Positions 9,438 through 20,385 of a DNA stretch of 64,000 bases are shown piece by piece. The notes beneath the pieces were generated by a model. It was not told the origin of the DNA. It saw nothing but the letters and a program-made list of their open reading frames with translations, and searched no databases. Position 1 is the stretch's first letter, and the number at the start of each line of letters is the position of its first letter. A program made the position numbers and the translations under genes. Source of the stretch: Novosphingobium profundi (GTDB lineage Bacteria > Pseudomonadota > Alphaproteobacteria > Sphingomonadales > Sphingomonadaceae); the NCBI RefSeq assembly GCF_018491765.1, contig NZ_JABWCU010000003.1, forward strand, positions 372,001 through 436,000. Reading direction: 5' to 3'.

Positions 9438-10246
9438 CAGTCCATCTGGAGCGCCAGTTTCGCGAAGGCGTCCCACAGCTCGGGCGAGGAGGCCCCGACG
9501 AGGTCGCGTCGCTCGTATTCGTCGACGCGGTAGGCGCTGCCGTCGGGACGCGCGGCCTTGCCACCCGCTTCGTTGAGGAACAGAACGCCCGCGGCATGGT
9601 CCCAGGGCAGCGTGCGGTTGAACATCGAGACGTCGTTGGTACCCAGCACCAGGCGCGGATACTGCTCGGCCGCGCAGCGCGGGATGTCGACGAGGCGGTA
9701 GTGCGGGGCGGCAAGGCCCATGAAGCGCTCGCGCGTGCCGGGTTCCATGAAGATCGTCGAGATCGCCGCAACCGGGGGTGTCTCGCCACTGGTGCGCGCG
9801 GTCACGCGGTAGTCGCCGATCCAGGCACCCGAGCCGAGCCCGGCATGGCAGAAGCGCCCGGTCAGCGTGTCGAGGATCCATCCGCCGATGGTCTCGCCCT
9901 TGTCGGCAAGCGCCACCAGTACGCCGAACGGGGCTTTGCCCTGCGAAAAATTCATCGTGCCGTCGAGCGGATCGACGATCCAGCACAGCTTGTCCTTGAG
10001 CTGCTCCATCACGCTGGGATCGGCGGCGACCGCTTCCTCGCCCACGACGGCGGCTTCGGGCAGGAGCTGGAGCAGGCGCGCGGTCAGGATCGCCTCGCTC
10101 TCCTGGTCGGCGATGGTGACGACGTCGCCCACGCCCTTGTCCATGATCTGGTCCAACTCGAGCTTGCGGTAGCGCGGCTTGATGGCGCGTTCCGAAGCTT
10201 CGCGCATGATGGTTTCGACCGCGGCGGTGAGGGCGGGGGTGATCAT
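9437..10246 (-). CDS. Inositol monophosphatase family protein (histidinol-phosphatase-like)
   Basis: A protein of about 269 residues with the three metal-binding motifs of the family: VVGEEA, WIVDPLDGTMNF and WDHAAGVLFLNEAGG. Members hydrolyse inositol phosphate, histidinol phosphate or 3',5'-bisphosphonucleotides with Mg2+. The sequence alone does not settle the substrate; nearby argJ hints at, but does not prove, an amino-acid role. I chose the internal ATG at 10246 (MITPALTAAV) over the upstream TTG at 10288, because the conserved family N-terminus begins there. It is followed on the same strand order by the GST and argJ genes. Confidence 0.85.
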   Translation of the reverse strand: MITPALTAAVETIMREASERAIKPRYRKLELDQIMDKGVGDVVTIADQESEAILTARLLQLLPEAAVVGEEAVAADPSVMEQLKDKLCWIVDPLDGTMNFSQGKAPFGVLVALADKGETIGGWILDTLTGRFCHAGLGSGAWIGDYRVTARTSGETPPVAAISTIFMEPGTRERFMGLAAPHYRLVDIPRCAAEQYPRLVLGTNDVSMFNRTLPWDHAAGVLFLNEAGGKAARPDGSAYRVDEYERRDLVGASSPELWDAFAKLALQMD

Positions 10247-10268
10247 GGAAAAAGTCTCTTGCGAACTG

Positions 10269-10892
10269 TCAGGACAGGGCGGTGGCAACGTGCTCGGCGT
10301 AGGCCGGACGTGCGAGGAGTCGCTGGTAGAGGTCCTGGACCTGCGGCAGCGCGGCGCCGTCCGGGTTCAGCGTGAACCAGGAGTGGAGGAAAGGGCCCAT
10401 CGCGATGTCGCCTACGCCGATCTGGTGGCCCGAAAGCCAGGCAAACTGGGCGAGGTGCGCCTCGAGAACGCCGAGCTGGCGCGCGCAGGCCTCGCGCGAG
10501 GCGGCGATGGCGGCCTCGTCGCGCTGATCGGCGGCCATGCGCACAAGGCCGAGGTACATGTCCTTCTGCGCCGCACCGTAGCCCGCCTGCCAGTCCATCC
10601 ACCGTTCGGCGAGCGCGCGGTCGATGGGATCGGTGAAGTACCAGCGCGGTCCGCCATATTCGGCGGCCATGTAGCGCACGATCGTATTCGATTCCCACAA
10701 GGTCACCTTGCCGTCGCCGATCGTGGGGACGAGCCGATTGGGGTTGCGGGCAAGGTCCTCCTCGGAGAACCCGAAGCTTCCGCCCACGTCCACGCGGCGA
10801 AAGTCGAGGCCGAGTTCGGCGGCGAACCAGGTGACCTTCTTCACGTTGTGCGAATTGGGCCGCCCCCAGATGGTGAAGAACGGATCGCTCAT
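10269..10892 (-). CDS. Glutathione S-transferase family protein
   Basis: A 207-residue protein with an N-terminal thioredoxin-fold GST domain. It shows an IWGRPNSHNVKKVTWFAAELGL segment with the usual S/N region, then NRLVPTIGDG with the cis-proline and ESNTIVRYMA with the glutathione-binding ES pair. A helical C-terminal domain follows. Family members conjugate glutathione to electrophiles or isomerise substrates; the specific substrate is unknown. The ATG at 10892 fits the family start. It lies five bases downstream of argJ, so the two are probably co-transcribed. Confidence 0.88.
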   Translation of the reverse strand: MSDPFFTIWGRPNSHNVKKVTWFAAELGLDFRRVDVGGSFGFSEEDLARNPNRLVPTIGDGKVTLWESNTIVRYMAAEYGGPRWYFTDPIDRALAERWMDWQAGYGAAQKDMYLGLVRMAADQRDEAAIAASREACARQLGVLEAHLAQFAWLSGHQIGVGDIAMGPFLHSWFTLNPDGAALPQVQDLYQRLLARPAYAEHVATALS

Positions 10893-10897
10893 GCCGC

Positions 10898-12124
10898 TCA
10901 GCTCCGGTAGTCGGCGTTGATCGAGATGTAGCCGTGGGTGAGGTCGCAGGTCCACACGGTGGCGGCGCCATCGCCAAGGCCCAAGTCGACCTCGATGGTC
11001 ACGTCCTGGCCCTTGAGGTGCGCGGCGACGGGGGCCTCGTCGTAGTCGGCGAGCGGGAGGCCCTGCTTGGCCGCCCAGGTTCCGCCGAAGCCGATCGAGA
11101 GCCGGTCGCGGTCGGCGGGTTCGCCCGCCTTGCCCACGGCCATGACCACGCGGCCCCAGTTGGCGTCCTCGCCCGCGATGGCCGTCTTGACCAGCGGGGA
11201 GTTCGCGATGGCCATGCCGACCTTGCGCGCACTCTCGTCCGAGACCGCGCCCGAGACGCTGACCGCGATGAACTTGCTCGCGCCTTCCCCGTCACGCACG
11301 ACGAGGTGCGCGAGCTGGCGGCACACGTCCTGAATTGCGGCGGCAAAGGCATCGGCGCCCGGGCTGTTCGCATCGATCAGCGGCGCGTTGCCCGCCTTGC
11401 CGGTGGCGAAGGCGAGAACGGTGTCGCTGGTCGAGGTATCCGAATCGACCGTGATGCACGAGAAGCTGCGGACGTTGGCCGCCGAGAGGCATTCCTGCAG
11501 GAACGCGGGGGAAACCGCCGCGTCGGTGAAGAGGTAACCCAGCATCGTCGCCATGTCGGGCGCGATCATGCCCGAACCCTTGATGATCGCGCTGATCGAA
11601 ATTCGGGTCTCGCCGATCATCGCCGTCGCGCTTGCACCCTTGGCGAAGGTGTCGGTGGTGGCGATCGTGTTGGCCGCATCCTCCCACGAACAGGCCTCGG
11701 CGACGAGCGCCTTCGCGATCCCCTCGCGCGCCTTGTCCTTGGGCAGGGGCACGCCGATCACGCCGGTCGAGGAGACGAAGACTTCCTCTTTCGCGCAGCC
11801 GATGTGCGCGGCGACCTGGTCCATGATCTGCTCGACCGCCTCGCGCCCGCGATAGCCTGTAAAGGCATTGGAATTGCCGGCGTTCACGACGAGCGCGCGC
11901 GCCGAGCCCTGCGCGATGTTGGCGCGCCCGATCTCGACCTCGGAGGAGCAGCAAAGGTTCCTGGTGAAGACACCCGCGACCGCCGTCCCTGGCTCGAAGG
12001 TCACGTACGTGAGGTCGCATCGCCCCCAGTCCTTGTATCCCGCACGCACCACGTGCGGCGTGACGCCCGCGATCGCGGGCATTTCGGGGAAGGGCTGGGC
12101 GAGCGGGCTGACGGGATGACTCAT
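10898..12124 (-). CDS. argJ: Bifunctional glutamate N-acetyltransferase / amino-acid acetyltransferase ArgJ
   Basis: A 408-residue ArgJ. The self-cleavage site lies in the KGSGMIAPDMATML segment, where the threonine becomes the N-terminal nucleophile of the beta chain. It transfers acetyl from N-acetylornithine to glutamate (and often uses acetyl-CoA) in the arginine pathway. The start at 12124 (MSHPVSPLAQ) is the family start; an upstream open extension of more than 110 residues reaches into the divergent gene and is not conserved-looking. Arginine metabolism links loosely to the guanidine genes further on. Confidence 0.95.
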   Translation of the reverse strand: MSHPVSPLAQPFPEMPAIAGVTPHVVRAGYKDWGRCDLTYVTFEPGTAVAGVFTRNLCCSSEVEIGRANIAQGSARALVVNAGNSNAFTGYRGREAVEQIMDQVAAHIGCAKEEVFVSSTGVIGVPLPKDKAREGIAKALVAEACSWEDAANTIATTDTFAKGASATAMIGETRISISAIIKGSGMIAPDMATMLGYLFTDAAVSPAFLQECLSAANVRSFSCITVDSDTSTSDTVLAFATGKAGNAPLIDANSPGADAFAAAIQDVCRQLAHLVVRDGEGASKFIAVSVSGAVSDESARKVGMAIANSPLVKTAIAGEDANWGRVVMAVGKAGEPADRDRLSIGFGGTWAAKQGLPLADYDEAPVAAHLKGQDVTIEVDLGLGDGAATVWTCDLTHGYISINADYRS

Positions 12125-12244
12125 GGCCTGAGCGGGTAACGCATGGCGTCCGCGCGTCAAGCGCCGGAGCGCAAGCGACGTGAAATTGGGACGAAATGCG
12201 CTTGGCAGTGGACACCTGCGGTGAGGCTCACTATCTCCCACGTC

Positions 12245-12529
12245 ATGGCCAATCGCCTGCTCCTGACCCTGCTCGCGCTTCTGACGGGCCTTGCCGTGCC
12301 GGCGAGCGCTGCACAGGCGCGCGGAGCGCAGGTTTCGGCCGCGCAGCAAGTGGCCCTCATGGTCGAGCCGGGCACGGCGCAGGCACCCCGCGCGCCCGTC
12401 GCGCTGGCGCGCCTTCCCGAACCGGGCTTGCGCAACACGCGTATCGTCGCACCCCTGCTGCACGATGCGGTGCCCGAAGCGCCCGCTGTCGCCGCGATCC
12501 TGACCGGAATCGACCGCGCCCGCGAATAG
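12245..12529 (+). CDS. Small secreted hypothetical protein
   Basis: A 94-residue ORF whose first 24 residues form a clear Sec signal peptide: a short start with one arginine, an [14 protein letters not shown] core and an ASA-AQA cleavage region. The mature part is Ala/Pro/Val-rich with no family I recognise. It lies divergent from argJ, with secA starting about 130 bases downstream. It could be an export-coupled leader, but no SecM-like stalling motif is visible. Start ATG 12245 is chosen because the signal peptide begins there. Confidence 0.6.
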   Translation: MANRLLLTLLALLTGLAVPASAAQARGAQVSAAQQVALMVEPGTAQAPRAPVALARLPEPGLRNTRIVAPLLHDAVPEAPAVAAILTGIDRARE

Positions 12530-12659
12530 GCGCGGCCGTCAGCCTACCTTTTCGGTGCCTTTCCGAAGGCGACCATTCGCGCGCGCTTTTTCGCAGCTTG
12601 TGCAACGCGCCGCGCAATCATGCATTTTCTCGTATTCACGAAAAACAGGGATTCCCGCC

Positions 12660-15398
<2,739 letters not shown>

Positions 15399-15454
15399 TC
15401 GGTCCGGTGCCTGCCGCTCTGCCAGCGCAGGGCAAGGTGGGGTGATTTGAAGCG

Positions 15455-15491
15455 AAAGGCCCGGTTCTCCATGAAGGAGAGCCGGGCCTTT
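15455..15491. terminator. Bidirectional hairpin terminator after secA
   Basis: A near-perfect stem that begins AAAGGCCCGG and ends CCGGGCCTTT, with arms extending through TCTCC/GGAGA and an ATGA-region loop. It lies between secA and the convergent gene ending at 15515. The A run on one side and T run on the other suit both directions. Confidence 0.8.
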
Positions 15492-15514
15492 CCGCTATCG
15501 GGGTGGGTGACGTC

Positions 15515-16108
15515 TCAGGCCCGAAGGTCGAGAAAGGTGCCGTGTGCGATGGTGAGCAGGTAGCTCGAGGCGTCCTCGAAGCCATAGGCGCTGGCGACAA
15601 AGGGGATCACCGGGGTGTCGGGCGCGGTGGTGTAGCTGACTTGCGTCTCGCTGGTGCCGTCGTCGAAGAGGACGAGTGTGGTCTTCACGCCGTTCGCGAT
15701 CGTCTCCGAGCGTGAGACCTCGGATTTGCCCTTAGCCGCCGACGCATTCCCCGATCCCGCCGCGCGCGTCCCGTTCGCGCCCTGCCGCGCGGCGGTCACG
15801 ATCCCGGCTTGCGCGGGCACGGCGTCTTCGGCCTCGGCCGTGTCCTGCTTGTCCGTTAGCCCGAGCGCCCGCTTGATCCGCGTGCCGTCGCTTTGACTCA
15901 GTGTCCCGGCCGCGACGTCGCTGTCGATGCGCGCGGCAAGTGCGGTGCGGAAGGCGTCGTTGTCGAGCGTGCGGCGGGCGATCGTGGTCACCTGCTGCTC
16001 CAGGTCCTGGATCTCGTCTTCCACGATGGCGACCCTGTGCGCCGCCAGGCCGCTGCCGCGCAGCAGGCTGCTGATCTCGGTCCCGGATACGACAGCGCTG
16101 ATGCCCAT
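15515..16108 (-). CDS. Conserved-looking hypothetical protein
   Basis: A 197-residue protein I do not recognise. The first 60 residues include a helical segment with heptad-like hydrophobics (VAIVEDEIQDLEQQVTTIAR), suggesting a coiled coil. A low-complexity Ala/Gly linker follows, then a C-terminal beta-rich part (TTLVLFDDGTSETQVSY). There is no signal peptide or membrane segment. The start at 16108 is supported by AAAGGAG six bases upstream of ATG. Convergent with secA. Confidence 0.65.
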   Translation of the reverse strand: MGISAVVSGTEISSLLRGSGLAAHRVAIVEDEIQDLEQQVTTIARRTLDNDAFRTALAARIDSDVAAGTLSQSDGTRIKRALGLTDKQDTAEAEDAVPAQAGIVTAARQGANGTRAAGSGNASAAKGKSEVSRSETIANGVKTTLVLFDDGTSETQVSYTTAPDTPVIPFVASAYGFEDASSYLLTIAHGTFLDLRA

Positions 16109-16764
16109 GTCCCACTCCTTTTCCGTTGCTCGTTGCGATGATGGCAACGCAAAAACCTTGGAAAGTGGTGAGTAGGGGGCTCCGCACAGAACCTGATCGC
16201 AGCACCGGTGAAGCGCCTTTCCTCGCGGTGCCTCGCCCGCCTTCGGTCAAGGAGGCGCGCTGTGGTCACCCTTCAAACCGGCGCCGCGATGGAACTTACG
16301 CGGTTTCCCGGAGCCTACTCCCGCCATCAGGGCATCTGCGTGGAATTGCTCGCCCGCCCGAAAGAGCCATCGTGTTCGCACCTGCAACGAAGTGCGCGAA
16401 GGAGCATGGCACGGCCCCTGCCACGCTCCGTATTCGCCGCGTGCCGGAGCGGACGAGGGCTTGCGAAGCCTGTGCGCGATTCGCGCAGACGCCGCGAGCG
16501 GCGTCAGAATTGTGACAAATGGAGGGAACTTTTTGCTCCGACGCGTTCGAGGCTTGTTTTCGCCGTGAAGTGTGGGACACTGCCGATCGGGTGTTCGCGG
16601 CGCGGAAATGCGCGAAAACGCTGGCCTTGCAAGCGGCGCTTACCCCTCGGCTGGCTCTCCAGTGAGCAGATGCAATATACTGTAGACGCGGCCGGGAGTC
16701 CGTATTACCATCGAATGTATTAGTATTACTGACATGGGCGACTAATTATTACGAGGGCAGGCGT
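16109..16764. other. 656-bp intergenic region with one operator-like site
   Basis: This region lies between two divergent transcription units. It has short open frames on both strands but no ribosome-binding site or recognisable protein, and codon use is irregular. The only structure I can name is the paired TATTAC-type site at 16702-16729, just before the desaturase gene. The stretch from about 16680 to 16755 is clearly AT-rich compared with its surroundings, as expected for a promoter. Confidence 0.6.
16702..16729 (+). promoter_or_regulatory. Operator-like site A: GTATTAC-N14-GTATTAC
   Basis: Two 7-bp halves separated by exactly 14 bases, fitting TANTAC-N14-GTANTA, which also occurs at 24084, 25060 and 27852. 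It ends 35 bases before the start of the first fatty-acid hydroxylase gene, overlapping its likely promoter. I infer binding by one of the NikR-like proteins encoded at 24490 and 27896. Confidence 0.6.
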
Positions 16765-17748
16765 ATGGACGGAGTTCGCGTAGGAAAAAGAGTGATCGGC
16801 GCCGACGCGCCCGTCACGATCGGGTGGGAGAATATCCCGCGCGTCGAAGGCAGTCGCTTCAAGGTTCTATTCTTTACCTGGTTCCAGCCGGCGGTTCTCT
16901 TCGGTCTCCTGGCGTTCTGGTACTATGCGCCCAACTCCATCGCCAAGGCCTCGACCGTCATCGGCATCGGCATCGGCTTCAAGGTCCTGCTGCTCACGCT
17001 CGAATGGTTCTTCCCGCGCCACGAGAGCTGGAACCTGACCTGGAAGGAACTGACGACCGACCTGTTCTACGTCGGCCTCGGCTACACCGTGCTGCGTCTG
17101 GTCGACAACTACATCGGCGACGGCGTGATGATCGAGGCGATCCAGCATGCCTTCGCCTGGGACAAGTTCACCTGGTTCACCGGCCTGCCGCTGCTTCTCC
17201 AGGCTTTCCTGATCGCCTTCATCTTCGATTTCGGCCAGTACTGGATGCACCGCGGGATGCACAACTGGTACCCGCTGTGGCTGAGCCACTCGGTGCACCA
17301 CTACATCACGCAGCTCAACATCAACAAGGGCGCCGTCGGCAACCCGACCGAGCTGTTCCTGATCGGCCTGGGCATCGGCGGATTCTTCGACTTCCTGCCG
17401 CGCGCCGCGATCCTCGCCGGTGTCTTCGGCATGGCGGTCAGCACCTACCAGCACATCAACGTGCGCTTCAACACGCCGCGCTGGTGGCGCTTCGTGTTCA
17501 ACACGACCGAGCACCACAGCCTGCACCATTCGCAGGACTACGAGGCCAGCCGCAGCAATTATTCGGGCACCTTCATCTTCATCGACCGCATCTTCGGCAC
17601 TTGCGTCGACGGTGAGGCCGAACTGCTCGGCATGGAAGGCGGCCGGCGCATGTCGATCCGCGAGCAGATGACCTACACCTTCACCGAAGGCTGGAAGACG
17701 CTGAAGGAGCGCTTCGGGCGCACCGCGACGGCGGTCCCGGCCGAATAA
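16765..17748 (+). CDS. Fatty-acid hydroxylase / sterol desaturase superfamily membrane enzyme (copy 1)
   Basis: A 327-residue membrane protein with about four hydrophobic segments and the complete histidine boxes of the superfamily: HRGMH at 162-166, HSVHH at 175-179 and HHSLHH at 250-255. These residues bind a di-iron centre that activates O2 for hydroxylation or desaturation of a lipid-like or other C-H substrate. The substrate is unknown. A paralogue lies at 23032. The operator-like site just upstream and the nearby guanidine/urea genes suggest shared regulation. The start has GAGGGCAGG upstream. A GC-rich hairpin follows the gene. Confidence 0.88.
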   Translation: MDGVRVGKRVIGADAPVTIGWENIPRVEGSRFKVLFFTWFQPAVLFGLLAFWYYAPNSIAKASTVIGIGIGFKVLLLTLEWFFPRHESWNLTWKELTTDLFYVGLGYTVLRLVDNYIGDGVMIEAIQHAFAWDKFTWFTGLPLLLQAFLIAFIFDFGQYWMHRGMHNWYPLWLSHSVHHYITQLNINKGAVGNPTELFLIGLGIGGFFDFLPRAAILAGVFGMAVSTYQHINVRFNTPRWWRFVFNTTEHHSLHHSQDYEASRSNYSGTFIFIDRIFGTCVDGEAELLGMEGGRRMSIREQMTYTFTEGWKTLKERFGRTATAVPAE

Positions 17749-17779
17749 ACCCTAAACGGTAATGCCGCAGCACGTGCGA

Positions 17780-17803
17780 CCCGTCTGCCATGCGGCAGAC
17801 GGG
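17780..17803 (+). terminator. GC-rich hairpin after the first hydroxylase gene
   Basis: A perfect 10-bp stem CCCGTCTGCC / GGCAGACGGG with a 4-base loop, 32 bases after the stop codon. There is no T run, so it may be a weak terminator or an mRNA 3' end stabiliser. Confidence 0.5.
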
Positions 17804-17895
17804 ACCGGCCCTCCGCGTGCCCGGCGCCGGCTATCTGACCCTCGCGCTGCGTCCCGAGCGGTCGACCAAGCTACTCTTTCAAAAAAGGCGATCAC

Positions 17896-18525
17896 GTGAC
17901 TGCGCGTTTCTTCGACTGGATCTGGCATATCAGGGGCAGCCTGGCACTTTCTCCCGAGCAGACGAGCGAGGATGCCTTCGCGCGGCTCGATCCGCTCTTT
18001 CGCGAAACCGGCACCAGCCATGAGCGGACTGGGGACACGCTGACCTTCCGCAAGAAGGATCCGGCCGCACAGGACAAGATGTCGGTCTTCGACGGCGGTG
18101 TCCTGCAGATCGAGCGCGACGCCGCCGGGCCAGTCCTGCGCTATCGCCTCAAGAGCCGCGCGCTCCTGTTTTGCTTTTTCGCGCCTCTGCTGTTCCTGGC
18201 CTTCGGCCAGCTGACGGTCGTCCTTGGCAAGATGGACACGCCGGCCAGCGAGGAGAAGGAAAAGGAGGGCAAGGACGCCAAGACGTCGCCCGAGGCGACG
18301 ATGAACCCGATCGACAAGTGGCTCGGTGCACCCGAGCCGGAGAAGAAGGACGACAAGGATGCGGACAAGAAGGGCGACAAGAAGGAGGAGGCGAAGAACA
18401 AGCGCTTCTCGCCGACGTCCGCCTATGTCTTCGCCGGGATCTTTGCCGTGCTCTATCTGGTCGGGCGCGTGCTCGAGGCGCGTCTCGTGAGGGGGCTGTT
18501 TCGCCGCAGACTGGCGGGACTGTGA
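17896..18525 (+). CDS. Two-TM hypothetical protein with a charged linker
   Basis: A 209-residue protein with a GTG start. The N-terminal 90 residues look like a folded soluble domain with a beta-rich pattern. A transmembrane segment (about residues 95-115) follows, then a 60-residue linker very rich in Lys, Glu and Asp (stretches such as KKDDKDADKKGDKKEE), then a second TM near the C-terminus and a basic tail. I do not recognise a family. Both ends probably face the cytoplasm, with the charged linker between the membrane spans. An upstream ATG is absent in frame. Confidence 0.65.
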   Translation: MTARFFDWIWHIRGSLALSPEQTSEDAFARLDPLFRETGTSHERTGDTLTFRKKDPAAQDKMSVFDGGVLQIERDAAGPVLRYRLKSRALLFCFFAPLLFLAFGQLTVVLGKMDTPASEEKEKEGKDAKTSPEATMNPIDKWLGAPEPEKKDDKDADKKGDKKEEAKNKRFSPTSAYVFAGIFAVLYLVGRVLEARLVRGLFRRRLAGL

Positions 18526-18701
18526 CCGGCCGTACGTTCCTCCCACGGTTTGTGCGATGCGCGTTGTAAGCTGTGCACGCAGCGATTAGGCTCGCCATCT
18601 GCCCACATCTGCGGGACCGATATCGGCGGAGTTTTTAGTATCTTGTCCAGAGTGATCAGAGGGCGCCGCGCCAGTCGAAGCGACGCCCGAGCGGCCGGGA
18701 A

Positions 18702-20276
18702 ATGAACGGGGAGGAGAGGGCGAGGGACGCTCTGGCCCGAGGCGACCTCGCAGGCGCAACCCTGGCCGCGAATGCGCTTGTCGAAGCCGCGCCACAGGCC
18801 GGCGCGGGCTACTTCCTGCAAGGGCTTGTTGCCGCCGAGGCCGGGCAGATCGCCCGTGCAGTGCCGCTTCTCGAAGCTGCCGTCGAACGCGAACCTTGCG
18901 CCGAATACCTCGCCCAACTGGCCCGTCTGCTGATTCTCCTGCGCCGCGAGGGCGAGGCAGGTGTGGCCGCGCGCCGCGCGCTCGCGCTCGCGCTCGCACC
19001 CGGCGATGCGCTGACCTGCGACACCATCGGATGCGTCCTGACCCGCCTCGGCGATCACGAAGCCGCACTCGTTCCCTTCGGGCAGGCGGTGGAGGCAGAG
19101 CCGGACAACCTGGAATTTCGGTATAACCTGGCCGCGGCCTGCGGTTTTACCGGCAAGGTGGACGAGGCCCGGGCAAACTACGAAGCGATCCTGGCCGCTG
19201 ATCCGGGCCACGCGCGCGCGCATTACGCGCTGGCCATCCTCTCGCGTCAAAGTCCCTCGGCGAACCACGTGCCGCGCCTGAAAGCCGCACTCGGCGCATC
19301 GCGACGGCCCGACGATGCCCTGCGCATCCGCTATGCGCTCGCCAAGGAACTCGAGGATATGGGCGAGGCGCGCGAGGCCTTCGGTTACCTCAGCGATGCC
19401 AACGCCGCGCACAAGCAGGCCATCGGCTACGACTTCGGGCACGATGAAGCCATCTTCGACGCGCTGCGCGATCTCTTCGAAGGTGGGGCCGAGGATCTGG
19501 TGAGGGCTCCGGGAAACCCCGATGCCGCGCCGATCTTCGTCGTCGGCATGCCGCGCACCGGGACGACGCTGGTCGATCGCATCTTGTCCTCGCACCCGGA
19601 GGTCGCTTCGGCGGGCGAATTGCAGGCGATGCCGCTTGCGGTCAAGCAAGCTACGGGTACGCCGTCGCGCCGCGTGATCGACGCGCCGACCGTGCGGGCG
19701 AGCGGGGCGATCGATCCGGCGCTGATCGGCGAAGCTTACCTGGCACGTGCCGCGCACCAGCGGCCAAAGGACAGCCCGCGCTTTGTCGACAAGTTGCCGG
19801 CGAACTTCCTTTACGTTGGCCACATCGCGCGCAGCCTGCCCAACGCACGCATCGTGTGCCTGCGGCGCCACCCGATGGACACGGTGTGGAGCAACTTCAA
19901 GAACCTCTTCGCCAGCCAGTCGGCCTACTATGCCTATTCCTACGATCTCATGGACTGCGCGCGCTACTACCGCGCGTTTGATCGTCTGATGGACTTGTGG
20001 GAGCGCGTCTTCCCCGGGCGCGTGCTGCAACTGGGCTACGAGACGCTCGTGGCCGACCAGGAGGGGCAGACGCGCGCACTGCTGGCGCATTGTGCGCTTG
20101 ACTGGGACCCTGCGTGCCTTGCCTTCCACGAGAACCGGGCGTCGGTGGCGACGCCGAGCGCCGCGCAAGTGCGCCGCAAGCTCAACGCCGATGCGGTCGG
20201 GCGCTGGAAGACCCACGCCGAGGGATTGGCCGAAGTCGCGGCCTATTTCCGCGCCGAGGGCATCGCCATCGACTAA
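18702..20276 (+). CDS. TPR-domain sulfotransferase family protein
   Basis: A 524-residue protein. Residues 1-230 form tetratricopeptide repeats (ALARGDLAGATLAANALVEAAPQ and similar units). Residues 265-520 form a sulfotransferase domain with the PAPS-binding loop PIFVVGMPRTGTTLVDRILSSHP and a later RRHPMDTVWSNFKNLF segment. Such proteins transfer sulfate from PAPS to protein, sugar or lipid acceptors; the acceptor is unknown. The ATG at 18702 is the first in frame. A strong convergent terminator lies after it. Confidence 0.85.
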   Translation: MNGEERARDALARGDLAGATLAANALVEAAPQAGAGYFLQGLVAAEAGQIARAVPLLEAAVEREPCAEYLAQLARLLILLRREGEAGVAARRALALALAPGDALTCDTIGCVLTRLGDHEAALVPFGQAVEAEPDNLEFRYNLAAACGFTGKVDEARANYEAILAADPGHARAHYALAILSRQSPSANHVPRLKAALGASRRPDDALRIRYALAKELEDMGEAREAFGYLSDANAAHKQAIGYDFGHDEAIFDALRDLFEGGAEDLVRAPGNPDAAPIFVVGMPRTGTTLVDRILSSHPEVASAGELQAMPLAVKQATGTPSRRVIDAPTVRASGAIDPALIGEAYLARAAHQRPKDSPRFVDKLPANFLYVGHIARSLPNARIVCLRRHPMDTVWSNFKNLFASQSAYYAYSYDLMDCARYYRAFDRLMDLWERVFPGRVLQLGYETLVADQEGQTRALLAHCALDWDPACLAFHENRASVATPSAAQVRRKLNADAVGRWKTHAEGLAEVAAYFRAEGIAID

Positions 20277-20307
20277 GCGCACGCCATGGGGTGGTCCCGG
20301 CAACACG

Positions 20308-20343
20308 AAAGAGCGCGCAAACCTGGGGTTTGCGCGCTCTTTT
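20308..20343. terminator. Bidirectional terminator between sulfotransferase and TonB receptor
   Basis: Stem AAAGAGCGCGCAAA / TTTGCGCGCTCTTT with a short CCTGGGG-type loop, flanked by a T run. It lies between convergent genes and should terminate both. Confidence 0.85.
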
Positions 20344-20385
20344 CTTTAGGCGCTACGCCGGACCCCGAAGGGCCCGGCGCAGTGA

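Noticed and set aside
16208..16723. 171-codon ORF in the intergenic region before hydroxylase 1
   Set aside because: No ribosome-binding site, mixed composition, and it covers an operator-like site; no family resemblance.
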